The notes below the pieces were generated by a model. The model had not been told where the DNA came from. It made no database searches and saw nothing but the letters and a program-made list of their open reading frames with translations. Shown here piece by piece: positions 1 to 8,447 of a DNA stretch of 11,760 nucleotides. Source of the DNA: Blakeslea trispora (lineage: Eukaryota; Mucoromycota; Mucoromycetes; Mucorales; Choanephoraceae); contig JAIWNE010000278.1 of NCBI GenBank assembly GCA_025331445.1, forward strand, positions 1 to 11,760. The letters are read 5' to 3'. Both the position numbers and the translations under genes were made by a program. Each line of letters opens with the position of its first letter. The stretch's first letter is position 1.

Positions 1-2
1 GT

Positions 3-101
3 AGAAGGCTTGATAAACTTGGCCTCTTCAGGTCTGTGTTTGCAGATGTCACAAAAACAGTAGATCAAAGTGTTTCTAGTAGGCATAGAAGGCATTTTAA
101 G
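3..101 (+). CDS. possible partial last exon of a gene entering from the left
   Basis: A frame open from the window edge encodes about 33 residues and reaches a plausible splice donor AAG|GTAAAT at 101/102; unspliced, it runs on to TGA at 180-182. The peptide is basic and has LDKLGLFRS followed by a Ser/Arg/His-rich tail. This loosely recalls the last exon of the companion gene of element 1 (FFDKLDVLR followed by Ser/Arg), so it could be the end of a companion-type gene of element 0. The resemblance is weak and there is no start, so it may equally be a chance open frame. Confidence 0.25.
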
Positions 102-848
102 GTAAATCAAATAGAAAGTGAGATGGATAGTAGTTTTATTTTATTTTTCTGCTTGTCTTTTATATCTTTTTCTTTTGTTTGAACTGCCACCACTTTGTTA
201 CTAATCAAAGGATTGCACAGAATTTCATTTTTTCCTTGAATGTAGACAAATCAAAAGTCTTTTTGCTTAGAATTCATTGATCGGAAGCATTGTTTTTGGC
301 TAATGAATATTCTTCTTCAATGTTTGGTTCCTTTCTGTCAACAATTATTAAAGCAAGACATATTCAAAGCTTGACATCCGTCGATACTGCTTGATTTTTT
401 ATTCAGTTAAATATGCATATCAACACTTCCGAAGCTATACCAGTAATTTGTAAGCTGTTCTAATCATTCCTTCTGCTCTTATTTTAGACATAATGCCTTC
501 CTAATTTGTCATGAATCAAAAATATTGTTGAAGCTCACTGCGCGCTGTTTAAATCAGAATGCGAAGCGATTTAGAAAATTAAATGCCTTTTTATTGGTTA
601 AAAGTACAACATCTTTTTTTAAAAAAAATTTAAAGTGGTCACAATAAAAAAACTGGATTTGTTAAAAATGGCGGTTCTTAAATTAGAGTCGAAAAATGTT
701 CAAATTGAATGCTTCTAAACGCATAGAAAATGATAGTAAAAACAACAATCTTCTTACATGGATATATTCTATATAGTTACAGACATTACTGCGTCAAATT
801 TCATTCAGTTTCGACCATTTTCATAAAAATACATTTTACTGCTTAAAA

Positions 849-903
849 TGACCCCTTTAACCGACATAAAACCGACAAAAAATTTAGTCGGTTAAAGGGG
901 TCA
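849..903. repeat. perfect 17-bp inverted repeat beside the element 0 terminus
   Basis: TGACCCCTTTAACCGAC at 849-865 is followed by its exact reverse complement at 887-903, with a 21-nt loop. It lies 13-75 bp inside the TAGTG end of element 0. Element 1 has GACCCCTTTAA at the matching place (8448-8458) but not the second arm. It is probably a subterminal transposase-binding hairpin. Confidence 0.85.
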
Positions 904-915
904 AATTTCATTTCC

Positions 916-933
916 CTGTAGTGCCCACTACAG
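916..933. repeat. abutting CACTA termini forming a palindrome
   Basis: CTGTAGTG, CC, CACTACAG: the 3' terminus of element 0 and the 5' terminus of element 1 lie back to back with 2 bp between them. The outer arm belongs to element 0 (ends 923) and the inner arm to element 1 (starts 926). Confidence 0.85.
923..925. repeat. left copy of the 3-bp target site duplication (GCC)
   Basis: GCC directly precedes CACTA at 926 and matches GCC at 8490-8492. Its G is also the last base of element 0, so element 1 inserted exactly at the tip of a pre-existing CACTA end. Confidence 0.75.
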
Positions 934-942
934 AAAAAAAAA

Positions 943-1095
943 CACAAGTTTAGCGCAGATATAGGGCCTAAATCTGCGCTAAACTTGTGAAGTTGAATTA
1001 GGTGACAAACATGGCATTAAACTTGCATTTCTGATTTAAGCCCTAATCCTGCGTCAAACTTGTGTTTCTTAAAGCAGGTGAAAAACACAAGTTTA
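943..1095. repeat. 5' subterminal repeat cluster of element 1 (ACAAGTTTA motif)
   Basis: The core ACAAGTTTA or its complement occurs near 944-952, 980-988 and 1086-1095, with variants near 1018-1026 and 1058-1067. The first two form a hairpin with perfect 18-bp arms (943-960 and 972-989) around an 11-nt loop containing GGGCC. The same core lies inside the 3' terminus (8467-8476). Arrays of short direct and inverted subterminal repeats are the known binding sites of En/Spm-type transposition proteins; binding here is inference. Confidence 0.75.
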
Positions 1096-1480
1096 AGACC
1101 TCTTCATCATATATTTCATGGCAATCCTTTGATCCTATTCGCTCTTTTCATCAATACGTGCTCTCTATCATTGGCTTAAAATGACCTTTGGTATTTGCGT
1201 TTTAGATTCTTATAGGCTCTTCAGGTTACATTATTACACTCATTTTCAATAATACTGCTTTTCATTTGATTATATTTTAAAGATGTGTTCTTTATTTGGT
1301 ATATATTGCTTTTCATAATTGGCTAGTGTATTTTTTTTTTATATTTGATATTTGGTAAAAATAGAATACGGAAAACGTTTGCTTATCCTTCCATATCATT
1401 GGCTTGCTTGATATTGGATGTACTAGGTTCCCATACGCAACTTTCCCATGGGTAGTGAAGCGTCTACATATTGCACTTAC
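1096..1480. other. 5' noncoding part of element 1
   Basis: There is no convincing gene. It lies downstream of the last recognised exon of the leftward small gene and may be its 3' UTR or further exons, because a splice donor (GTAAGT on the minus strand, 1480-1475) faces into it. A 60-codon leftward frame at 1495-1313 crosses that donor and is probably fortuitous. Confidence 0.4.
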
Positions 1481-1518
1481 CTTTGCACCTATCATTTGGA
1501 CCAGTATACGCAGCTCCT

Positions 1519-2004
1519 TTATTTCAGACGTAAAAAGATAGACGCACTGCGGAAAAAGTAGAGATAGAGAGCAAGTAGCTATAGTAATGAAATAATAAAA
1601 TTACTTGTTAAAACTAGTAATTTATACAAATAATAAAAAACTATACCTTGTCTTGAAAGGGTTCAGTACTTGCAACGAACCTACAAGATAGAATATCTAA
1701 TAAGCAAGTTTAGTTTAAAACTAGTAACAATATAAGCATATATGGTTATTAACTTACAGAACAACAGTAATAGACGTTCTCATTCCTTTGTAGAGATCTT
1801 CAAGCCAAGCCAAATAAGCACCTGAAACTACAAAAATTGTATTAATAAACTAGTTTAAACAGAAGTGCTACTGCTTACCCTTTAACCCAACATAGCGATA
1901 AACAAAATTAGCTTGTTGTTTGATATTACTATACCAAATATACTAATTACTATTAATATTATGACTACTTTTCTTTTAGTAAAAGAATACTTACTGCGAA
2001 CCAT
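1519..2004 (-). CDS. small five-exon gene of unknown function, divergent from the companion gene
   Basis: On the minus strand the exons are 2004-1995, 1911-1879, 1821-1758, 1680-1647 and 1578-1519, with TAA at 1521-1519. The donors GTAAGT, GTAAGC, GTAAGT and GTATAG pair with AG acceptors, and every junction keeps the frame, giving a 66-residue basic peptide starting MVRTNFVYRY. It has short hydrophobic stretches at residues 32-39 (ITVVLFVA) and 48-56 (LLALYLYFF). A pyrimidine-rich tract on the coding strand (about 2040-2010) precedes the ATG, as in many fungal genes. Exon 5 probably runs past the stop to a further donor at 1480. The counterpart at 9613-9126 shares exon order, frame and landmarks. 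I do not recognise the family. The exon structure is predicted by eye, and a spliced noncoding RNA is the main alternative. Confidence 0.5.
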
Positions 2005-2209
2005 TAATAAGTGTGGAAAAAGAGAGAAAAAGAGAAAGATAAGGAAACGACGACTTGTTTGAAATTTAATTGGTTTTTTTTTGCTATTTGTACTCCAGTT
2101 GTATCACCTAAATCAAAGTTAGAATACCAAATTTTGCAAGTATAAAAGACTCTCAAGATGCTAGCTTTACTTACACTATCCGTTCTAATTATAACAGAAT
2201 AATATCAAG
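2005..2209. promoter_or_regulatory. bidirectional promoter region between the small gene and the companion gene
   Basis: These 205 bp separate two start codons pointing away from each other. The rightward side has TATAAAAG at 2141-2148, 62 bp before the companion ATG. The leftward side has a CT-rich tract directly before its ATG. Element 2 keeps the same divergent layout (9614-9843), suggesting joint control of the two genes. Confidence 0.55.
2141..2148 (+). promoter_or_regulatory. TATA box of the companion gene
   Basis: TATAAAAG lies 62 bp upstream of ATG 2210. The transposase gene has TATAAAAAG at almost the same distance (60 bp), which supports both. Confidence 0.65.
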
Positions 2210-3704
2210 ATGTCTTACACTGCTAACAACAACAACAGATCAATCCCTACCGTTGGTACCAGTTCTTCTCGTCGACCTCCTACTCCACGATCAACCACCT
2301 CTGCATTGGAGCGCAAGCTTGAGGAAACAGTAAAAGACCTTGAAGAAATGAGAAGATCATTTGGGGAGCAACAGGTCCAGCTCAACCACTTGTCAGTTGA
2401 GCATGAAGAGCTCAAGGCCAAGCTCAACAATAAGTCAACAAAGGAAACAAACTTTAGCTTTCCTGGATCCAAAATGGAGTTGGAACAAGTTCGTGTAAGT
2501 ATTAATGCATCATATTTGACAATTTGCCTTCTAACCATCATTCCAGAGCATGGTCTTTAATCACCAAATAACTGTGATGGGTACCTCTACTTGGGATGTG
2601 GAAGAGAAACTCATGACAGGTGAGACAAATGGCGAATATGTCAGACAAATAATCAGCAAGACCTTGACCGACGGAGCCTACCGTGAGCTTATGCGAGGAT
2701 ATGTTTGGCCTAGTAGCGAAGCTACAAAGTTCATTAAAAGATTGTTGTCAAACCAATACAACTATCAAAAGGCCAGAAACGCCAAAGCAGCTCTGTCTGC
2801 AAACGATCAAGAGGCATTAAGTCGGCAAGGATTGTTTAGATGTCGCAAATCATGGTATGCTAAGCTTGTATGAAGTGTATAATGATTTGTCAGTGTACAG
2901 AAATACAATAGTAGATTGAAATTAGCCAAAAAGATACTGTTTATTGAGTGTAGAATAATAGCTTATTTATACTAGAATATCTGTGTCAGATTGAAAGTAC
3001 GAGTATAAGGGTTTGATACAATAACTGGGCTTTGCATTAGAATAATTGACTAGCTATTACGTTTAATCAAAGACAGTGTAATGAAGCCATGTCAAAATTT
3101 GCATGATTATTTTGTAATCGAATGTCAGTGATTGAACCCTTGACATTCTGAGTAGATTACATCAGCTACATTGATCCAGCTATTTTATTGGTACGTATGG
3201 GATGAATTATGCCATGTTGTATGATAGATACAACATATAAGATAGTCTTTTGTCTAACGGAATGTTTGTATTGTCGATGTAGATTTTGTCCAGAAGAAAA
3301 GATGTCTATGAGAGTCATAAGGAGGAGCTGCTTAACATCTACGGCTTTCATACTGAATGTCAGCAAGTCTTGATAACGGAGATGATTTCTGACCAGGAAG
3401 ACGAATATGATGAACAAGGCCTAGTCTTTAGATCCAAAAAAGTGCCTCATTATAGAAAACAAAAAGTAAGTTAAAGATAGAATAGCAAATAGTTCATAGA
3501 ATGGTATCCCTAACTGATATGGTCATGTAGTGCACTGACTTCTTTGACAAACTGGACGTTCTTCGCATCAATGACAACCAGAGGATGAACAGTAGTTTTC
3601 AGCCTACTCGCACAGGTTCTCGCGTCACCAAAGTCGTGCATATTAAAAAGGCCAAGAAACTGCAAGAGCTACCTGCATGGGCTATAGACCATGGGCTTCT
3701 ATAA
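2210..3704 (+). CDS. coiled-coil companion protein of the CACTA element, 320 aa, four exons
   Basis: Exons 2210-2494, 2547-2867, 3283-3465 and 3531-3704 join in frame, all introns in phase 0, to give 320 residues with no internal stop. Order: an Asn/Ser/Pro-rich N-terminus (1-35, with NNNNRSIP); a charged coiled coil (about 33-75, LERKLEETVKDLEEMRR); a helical basic region (about 110-215) ending in RCRKSWYAKL and then LSRRKD; an acidic SDQEDEYDE segment followed by VPHYRKQK; then CTDFFDKLDVLR and a basic tail ending LPAWAIDHGLL. The diverged copy at 9844-11078 conserves these blocks and all three intron positions. The role is not shown by sequence alone. By position and composition it may bind the ends or the transposase, as TnpA does in plant En/Spm. 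Introns 1 and 3 are short (52 and 65 nt); intron 2 is 415 nt. Confidence 0.8.
2868..3282 (+). other. unusually long intron 2 of the companion gene
   Basis: It is 415 nt, against 52-68 nt for most other introns here. It starts GTATGA and ends GATGTAG, with a CTAAC branch-like site near 3254. If retained, translation stops at once (TGA 2871-2873), giving 203 residues with the coiled coil but without the acidic and C-terminal blocks. Inside are two small inverted repeats: AATGTCA/TGACATT (about 3120-3146) and GTTGTAT/ATACAAC (about 3214-3232). Confidence 0.6.
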
Positions 3705-3743
3705 GTCTTTCTTTTGTTTATGTTTCTTTGAATTTAGCTAGTT

Positions 3744-3749
3744 AATAAA
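3744..3749 (+). terminator. polyadenylation signal of the companion gene
   Basis: AATAAA lies 40 bp after the stop codon at 3702-3704, within AT-rich DNA. Confidence 0.55.
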
Positions 3750-4025
3750 AAATAGTTAGTATTACCAAAAACCAAAAGGCTGCTTATTCCTAAAAGAAAA
3801 TAAAAAATAAAAAATAGCTAGTCTCGATTTTTAAATGACAGATGGCTATACTTTAACAGACCTTTTCACTTGCCATTGAATAAGGAACGAATAGTATGCT
3901 GTTTGATCTATTCGATTTGTAATAAAGCAAGCATGGTTCCTAAAATAAAAAAAAAGGTATAAAAAGGTCAGAGAAAAGAATACTATAAGGTTGTTCTTCA
4001 TTATTTTAAAAAAATCTTACCTAAA
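3750..4025 (+). promoter_or_regulatory. intergenic region and transposase promoter
   Basis: A-rich spacer between the companion and transposase genes; no gene is visible. TATAAAAAG at 3958-3966 lies 60 bp before ATG 4026. Confidence 0.55.
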
Positions 4026-6427
4026 ATGTGTGCTCGTCCTGCAAAGCTCTTTTACTGTCACTGCGATCTATGCAAGAGTGTTCCAAAGGAAAAACGCTAC
4101 GTGGCTCATTCTACCCACAAGTCTCACAAAAGACGTAGCAAGTACGAAGGCATGAAGTATCGCATTTGGAGAGAGACACCTAGTAAGTATAAGAAGTTCA
4201 ATTCATAGCAATTGATTCTAAATAACTGAGTTTTTGTTTTAGACGGTAAAATGCCAGTGCTACCGCTCCTGCCTATCGTCGCATAGCAGTTGACACAACC
4301 GCCACTCTGGGCAATGAAGGTAATATGTTGAATACTTTGCATTTGTAACTTTGAGCTCTATCTAACTTGCTTTTAGACAACATCGTACAAGCCGTTGGAG
4401 ATGATGAAGGTAGTCCAATGGACTACAGTTCTCTCGAAGACCTTTTATGTGACGATGTTACTGATGTGATGGACATTGACGTTAATGATGATGATGACGA
4501 TGCCCCTGAAGCACTGAATGCTGAAAACCAGAACATCTTGCCTGGATATGTCTCTTATTGTAAGTAGAACTATATGATTGTTGAATTAGCAAATTAACAG
4601 TATTCATCTTGTTGCCTACTTAGCCGATAAAATCCCACAAACCGACTTTTCAAAGATTGCCTTGTCTCTGGTATCTTATCTTCACAACAACAACCTCCCA
4701 AACAAGCAAACCGAAACAGTGATGAAAACGTTGAACCAGCTACTACAACTCCACGGCGATGAGTTCCGTTTTCCCAAAAGCATGGCAACCTTCCGTGACC
4801 GTAATCTTCTTGAGGTATTTAGTGAGCGTGGCATCACTCACTACGCTGTTTGTCCTTCCTGTTACCACCTGTCCAATATAATCAGCGAACCTACCCAAGA
4901 GGATATGACTTGCAATCAACCCTTACGAAATGCTGGATACAAGCCCGCCAGTTCCGGCGAATTCTGCGAAGGTCTCGTGTATGATTACAACCGCACCTCC
5001 TCCAATGCAAAACCTGTTCCTCAATTGGAGTATTCATACTGTTCAATTCCTACAACACTCAAGAAGTTCTCTTAAGACGAGGCTTCGCAGAACAAGTCAA
5101 GTCATGGAAGTCCCGCGAGCAAGCCAACAGGTATCTATCTGATCTGTATGATGCGACTGGTTTCTACGACTTCAAGGCTACCCCCTCTGAGACTCCTTTC
5201 GTTCTGCAGTCAAACTACAACCTTTTGCTTTCTCTCAATGTTGACTGGTTCAGTCCCTTCAAGTCCAGTCATAGTGTCGGCTGTATTTACCTCACCATCC
5301 ACAACCTACCAAAGCAGTGCGGCCGAGATCTTAAGCAGAACATGATACTTGTTGGTGTTATCCCTGGTCCCAAGGAGCCACCCCTTACAGCAATCAACAA
5401 CTACCTTGCCCCTATGGTCAACGACCTGAAGGTATTGCTGGAAGGTGTGGTGATAAAAATGGTGATGCAAGATGGCACCGTTCAATACCACAAAGTTAGA
5501 GCATGCTTGTACTCTGTCAGCTCGGATCTACCTGCTACCAAGAAACTTGCTGCCAGCATGTCTTTTAACAGTGGCTATGGGTGCCATCTCTGCAAAACGT
5601 TCTTCCCTAGATTCGAAGGTCCTGGCAACAACCGCAACTACTGTCATTGGAATTGCGATCAATGGGAGCCAAGAACGTTACAAGAAACCAAGGATAGCTC
5701 AACGGAATAGAAAAATGCTAGAACAGCTAGAGAGCGAAGTGACTTGGGGAAGAACAGTGGCGTCCGCTACTCAATTCTCTTCGAGTTACCCTACTACTCT
5801 TACAACATCATTGCCATCGAACCAATGCATGTCCTCTACCATGGTGTTGTTAAGAAAACTCTCGAGACCATGTTGCCTACAAATGTTTTGTTACTTGTTA
5901 AAAAAGTCATGCAGAAAAAGTTCATATACAACCAGAGTGCCTCGTGTGCTCCCATGGCTAACAAGATCACTAATGATGGAATGTCATATGTCAAGGCTGC
6001 TGAATACAAGCACTTCATTACTACCATGGCCGAAGGTGTTCTTCGTTCTCCTTTGCTCACTGACGCTGAACACGCCTTGATTATGCATTTGATTGATGCT
6101 CTTAGGTTGCTTGATAATCATTCAATAAAGAAGACTGACGTCGAGGTTGCTCATAACCATCTGCTTGATTTTGCTCGGGGTTTCGAACAACGATATGGCC
6201 CCAAATCTGTTCCACCAAACTTCCATTTCATGTTGCATCTTCGTGAATATATCTACAAGTTTGGACCAATATCTTGCTTCTGGGGTTTTGGCTTTGAAAG
6301 AAACAACTACTTCATCAAACAGATCAATTCCAACCATCAGCCAGGATTTGAAAAAACATTTATGGATAAAATGCAATCGATCATTTTCGCTAACGATTCT
6401 GACTCGGTTGCTCATTACGAAAGTTAA
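4026..6427 (+). pseudogene. CACTA Tnp2-family transposase, main body, disrupted
   Basis: Exons 4026-4182, 4243-4319, 4377-4559 and 4624-6427 are separated by introns of 57-64 nt. The N-terminus has C11, C13, C16 and H28/H31/H34, a likely zinc knuckle. An Asp-rich acidic stretch (DVNDDDDDAPEA) follows, then a CPSCYHL zinc motif. The catalytic region shows LNVDWFSPF (Asp codon 5243-5245), GPKEP (5366-5380), the Cys motif GCHLC (about 5579-5593), IEPMH (5816-5830) and FWGFGFER (about 6276-6299), in the order known for Pfam Tnp2 proteins. The usual TDG is DW here. Breaks: one base missing in the A-run at 4247-4250, one missing near 5069, and an in-frame TAG at 5708-5710. The TAA at 6425-6427 cuts it from its C-terminal domain. 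Elsewhere the frame is well preserved, so decay is recent or some breaks are assembly errors. Confidence 0.85.
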
Positions 6428-6892
6428 AGTTGACAACTCTTTTGGCGCTTTTCTCTTATCCACTTGCTTTCTCTTTTTGTTTCTCTCTCTCCGCTTCTTT
6501 TTCTCTTTTTTCTTCCACTGACCTATAGATTCTTTTTTTTGTAGTATATAATAGTTAGAAATTGATATTATATATATTATTGAATTAAAAAAAAACTTGG
6601 TTTATTGATTTCAATCTCACTTAATTACTTTACAAAGCGTATTATCCGAGTATGTCGTCTAACTTATAGCTTTGAACACTACGGTATACAAAGCATTATC
6701 TTGTAACTGATCACTGTCGATAGTCGCGTCCAAGTGTATATATCGCTGCTAATAATATGTTTGAAAGAAAAAAAATTGAAAGAAAAAAAATAGAGCTGAG
6801 TTGAAATTAATTTTTTAAATAAAAAAAAAAAGGTTCTCTACTTTACTTTTTTTTTATTAATTCTTCAAAACATTTAAATTATACAAAACGTC
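6428..6892. other. AT-rich spacer between transposase body and C-terminal domain
   Basis: It has no coding capacity. It contains a CT-rich tract (about 6462-6520), a TATA-like AT tract near 6541-6575, and an exact 15-bp tandem duplication, TTGAAAGAAAAAAAA, at 6761-6775 and 6776-6790. It may be an insertion, a long intron (GT at 6423 to AG at 6908 would keep frame), or the promoter of a separate downstream gene. Confidence 0.5.
6761..6790. repeat. 15-bp tandem duplication
   Basis: TTGAAAGAAAAAAAA occurs twice with no gap, consistent with replication slippage in A-rich DNA. Confidence 0.8.
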
Positions 6893-7627
6893 ATGTACCA
6901 AACAGCCCAACAAATCGCAGACAGTCTTCACGAACCAGGCAGCAATATGGAACTTGTGCCATTTGGATCAGATAGCTCTCTTCATAGAGAAGACATTTGG
7001 GAACTTTCTGAAAAATAAGGAAATCCTATGGGTCACGAACAGTTGAATGAGAATGGCCATATCTTGGTTTCTTTTGCAAAAAGAGAACCCAACAGGCTGA
7101 GTCAAGAGGACTTCGAGTGTCTAGAGGCCTATTATAACTTCCAGTACAAGACGCCCCTTATTGTGACCAACAAGGTGCAAAAAATAAAAAAAATGCAAGT
7201 ACTTGGCCACGAATACAGATCTCGCTTGACCGGACGAGATGAAGGAGCACACATTTATGCCTACCGTGCTAATAACATTGAGACTGATGATCTAGAAGGA
7301 GTACGAGATACTGGAGATGAAGAGCACCTGCGCGCAGGAATCATAGAGTATTTTTTCCTTCATGAGACTGATTATCATGAAAACGGTGAGATCTTTTCGA
7401 CCAAACACTGTTTTGCCTTTGCCAGTTGGTACAAGAACCCGCGAATCAATATAGACAATGTTGAAACAGGCACGACTGAGAGAATTAGGCCTTTCCGCAA
7501 AGAATACGAGTCTAAAAGCTTTTGCAGCATTTTGCCCGTTCATAAACTGTATGTGCCCATACATATTCGTCATAGTGAAATCAAACATTTATTCACTGCC
7601 TATCCGCTAACAAGAAGGCTAGCCTAA
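6893..7627 (+). pseudogene. C-terminal domain of the CACTA transposase, separated from the body and with an in-frame stop
   Basis: The frame opens at ATG 6893, meets TAA at 7016-7018 and continues in the same frame from ATG 7028 to TAA 7625-7627 (199 residues from 7028). Landmarks are RLSQEDFECLEAYY, VLGHEYRSRLTG, GIIEYFFLHE, HCFAFASWYK and SILPVHKLYVP. The same landmarks recur on the minus strand at 11760-11106: RLSENEYACLLDYY, LGYNYSSQ, LTGSNSG, GAIRFFFKH, HYFAFIQWFK and CIVPVHKIHS. The homology begins upstream of the stop (AQQIADSL with AQAAASMF; PFG in both), so the stop is a lesion, or translation restarts at 7028. From memory of the family, this block normally ends the Tnp2 polypeptide; its function is unknown. 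Confidence 0.7.
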
Positions 7628-8445
7628 TTTTTTTTAAAACTTTTTTTTAAATAAACTCTCTACAAACGCACATTTGCAACAAGCAACCTATCAAGACTAT
7701 GCAGGAGGTGTAAGCTGATTTCAACTTGCTTGTTTACTTAGATGTTAAAATAGAGCCAGCGCTTTACTACTTTTTTTTATCTTTATTAATTTTTTTTCCA
7801 TAAATCTCAAGCTTATCTTTTTAAAACAATAAAAATAGCTCAACTTCTAACAAATACCCTTTCTTTACTTCGAACCAACGCGTAAACTTGACATTTCAAC
7901 ACATCTTTCTCCTCATGAGCAACAACAACTAGCAATCTACACTTTTAAGTCATGTATTTGTTTTATACTTTTAAAGCAAGATGAGAACTCAAACCAGACA
8001 GTTTTAACAAAAAACTTATAACAGCTCTTTTCTAAAAGTTGAAAACCAATCTGCAATAGCTATTGGGCCGTTCTAGTTTCTCATGTGCACCATTGCAACA
8101 TGCACAAACAACTTTAGTATACTTGATAATTTCTCTTGGCTTTGAAGAAAAAATAAACTATCTTGACCAATCAAATTACTAGAAATAATTTGCTGTGAGC
8201 AACTTTTAGCAGTGAGAAATTCAGGCAGTGCTAAAATGCGGAACTTGAATCACTTTAAATTTTTTATTTAATTTTTTTCTCAAAGTCATTGAATGTAGAA
8301 ATTGAAAAGCTAAAAGATGGTACATGTTGGAAGAAGGGACTTCGCTTTTTTTAAATGGATGTATTGTAGACAGTTAGAGATATACTTTGTCCAAGTTTCA
8401 GCGCATTCTGACCATTTTTGAGCGAGTTAATAATTTACTGCAAAA
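7628..8445. other. 3' noncoding region of element 1
   Basis: AATAAA at 7650-7655 is a plausible polyadenylation signal 23 bp after the stop. The rest is AT-rich and shows no gene. The part from about 8353 on resembles 755-860 of element 0 and is the conserved 3' subterminal sequence of the family. Confidence 0.6.
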
Positions 8446-8447
8446 AG

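Larger units (their letters stand above)
1..923 (+). mobile_element. 3' end of an older CACTA element (element 0), cut by the window edge
   Basis: The segment ends in CTGTAGTG (916-923), the reverse complement of a CACTACAG terminus. The stretch 755-860 matches 8353-8458 near the 3' end of element 1 in the same order and orientation: an ATGGATRTATT-like block, an AGTTA-AGA block, GACCATTTT, TTTACTGC and GACCCCTTTAA. This is therefore a 3' end of a related element lying to the left, not the left flank of element 1. Apart from the possible exon at 3-101, I see no gene in 1-840; it is AT-rich with long T and A runs. Termini and homology are seen directly; the family assignment is inference. Confidence 0.7.

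Noticed and set aside
1313..1495. 60-codon leftward frame
   Set aside because: It starts inside the last exon of the small gene and crosses its conserved GTAAGT donor. Its codons are AT-driven, with no similarity to the element 2 region.
4026..6427. Assignment to the KDZ (Kyakuja-Dileera-Zisupton) transposase group
   Set aside because: The GPKEP, CHLC and EPMH order and the CACTA/TAGTG ends with a 3-bp duplication fit Tnp2/CACTA instead.
5306..6463. Leftward open frames antisense to the transposase (5306-5491, 5836-6060, 6122-6463)
   Set aside because: They are shadows of the well-supported Tnp2 frame on the other strand, with no conserved motif.
6674..6690. Internal CACTACGGTATAC as a possible nested CACTA terminus
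   Set aside because: It resembles an element start, but no matching TAGTG end, inverted repeat or target duplication was found nearby.
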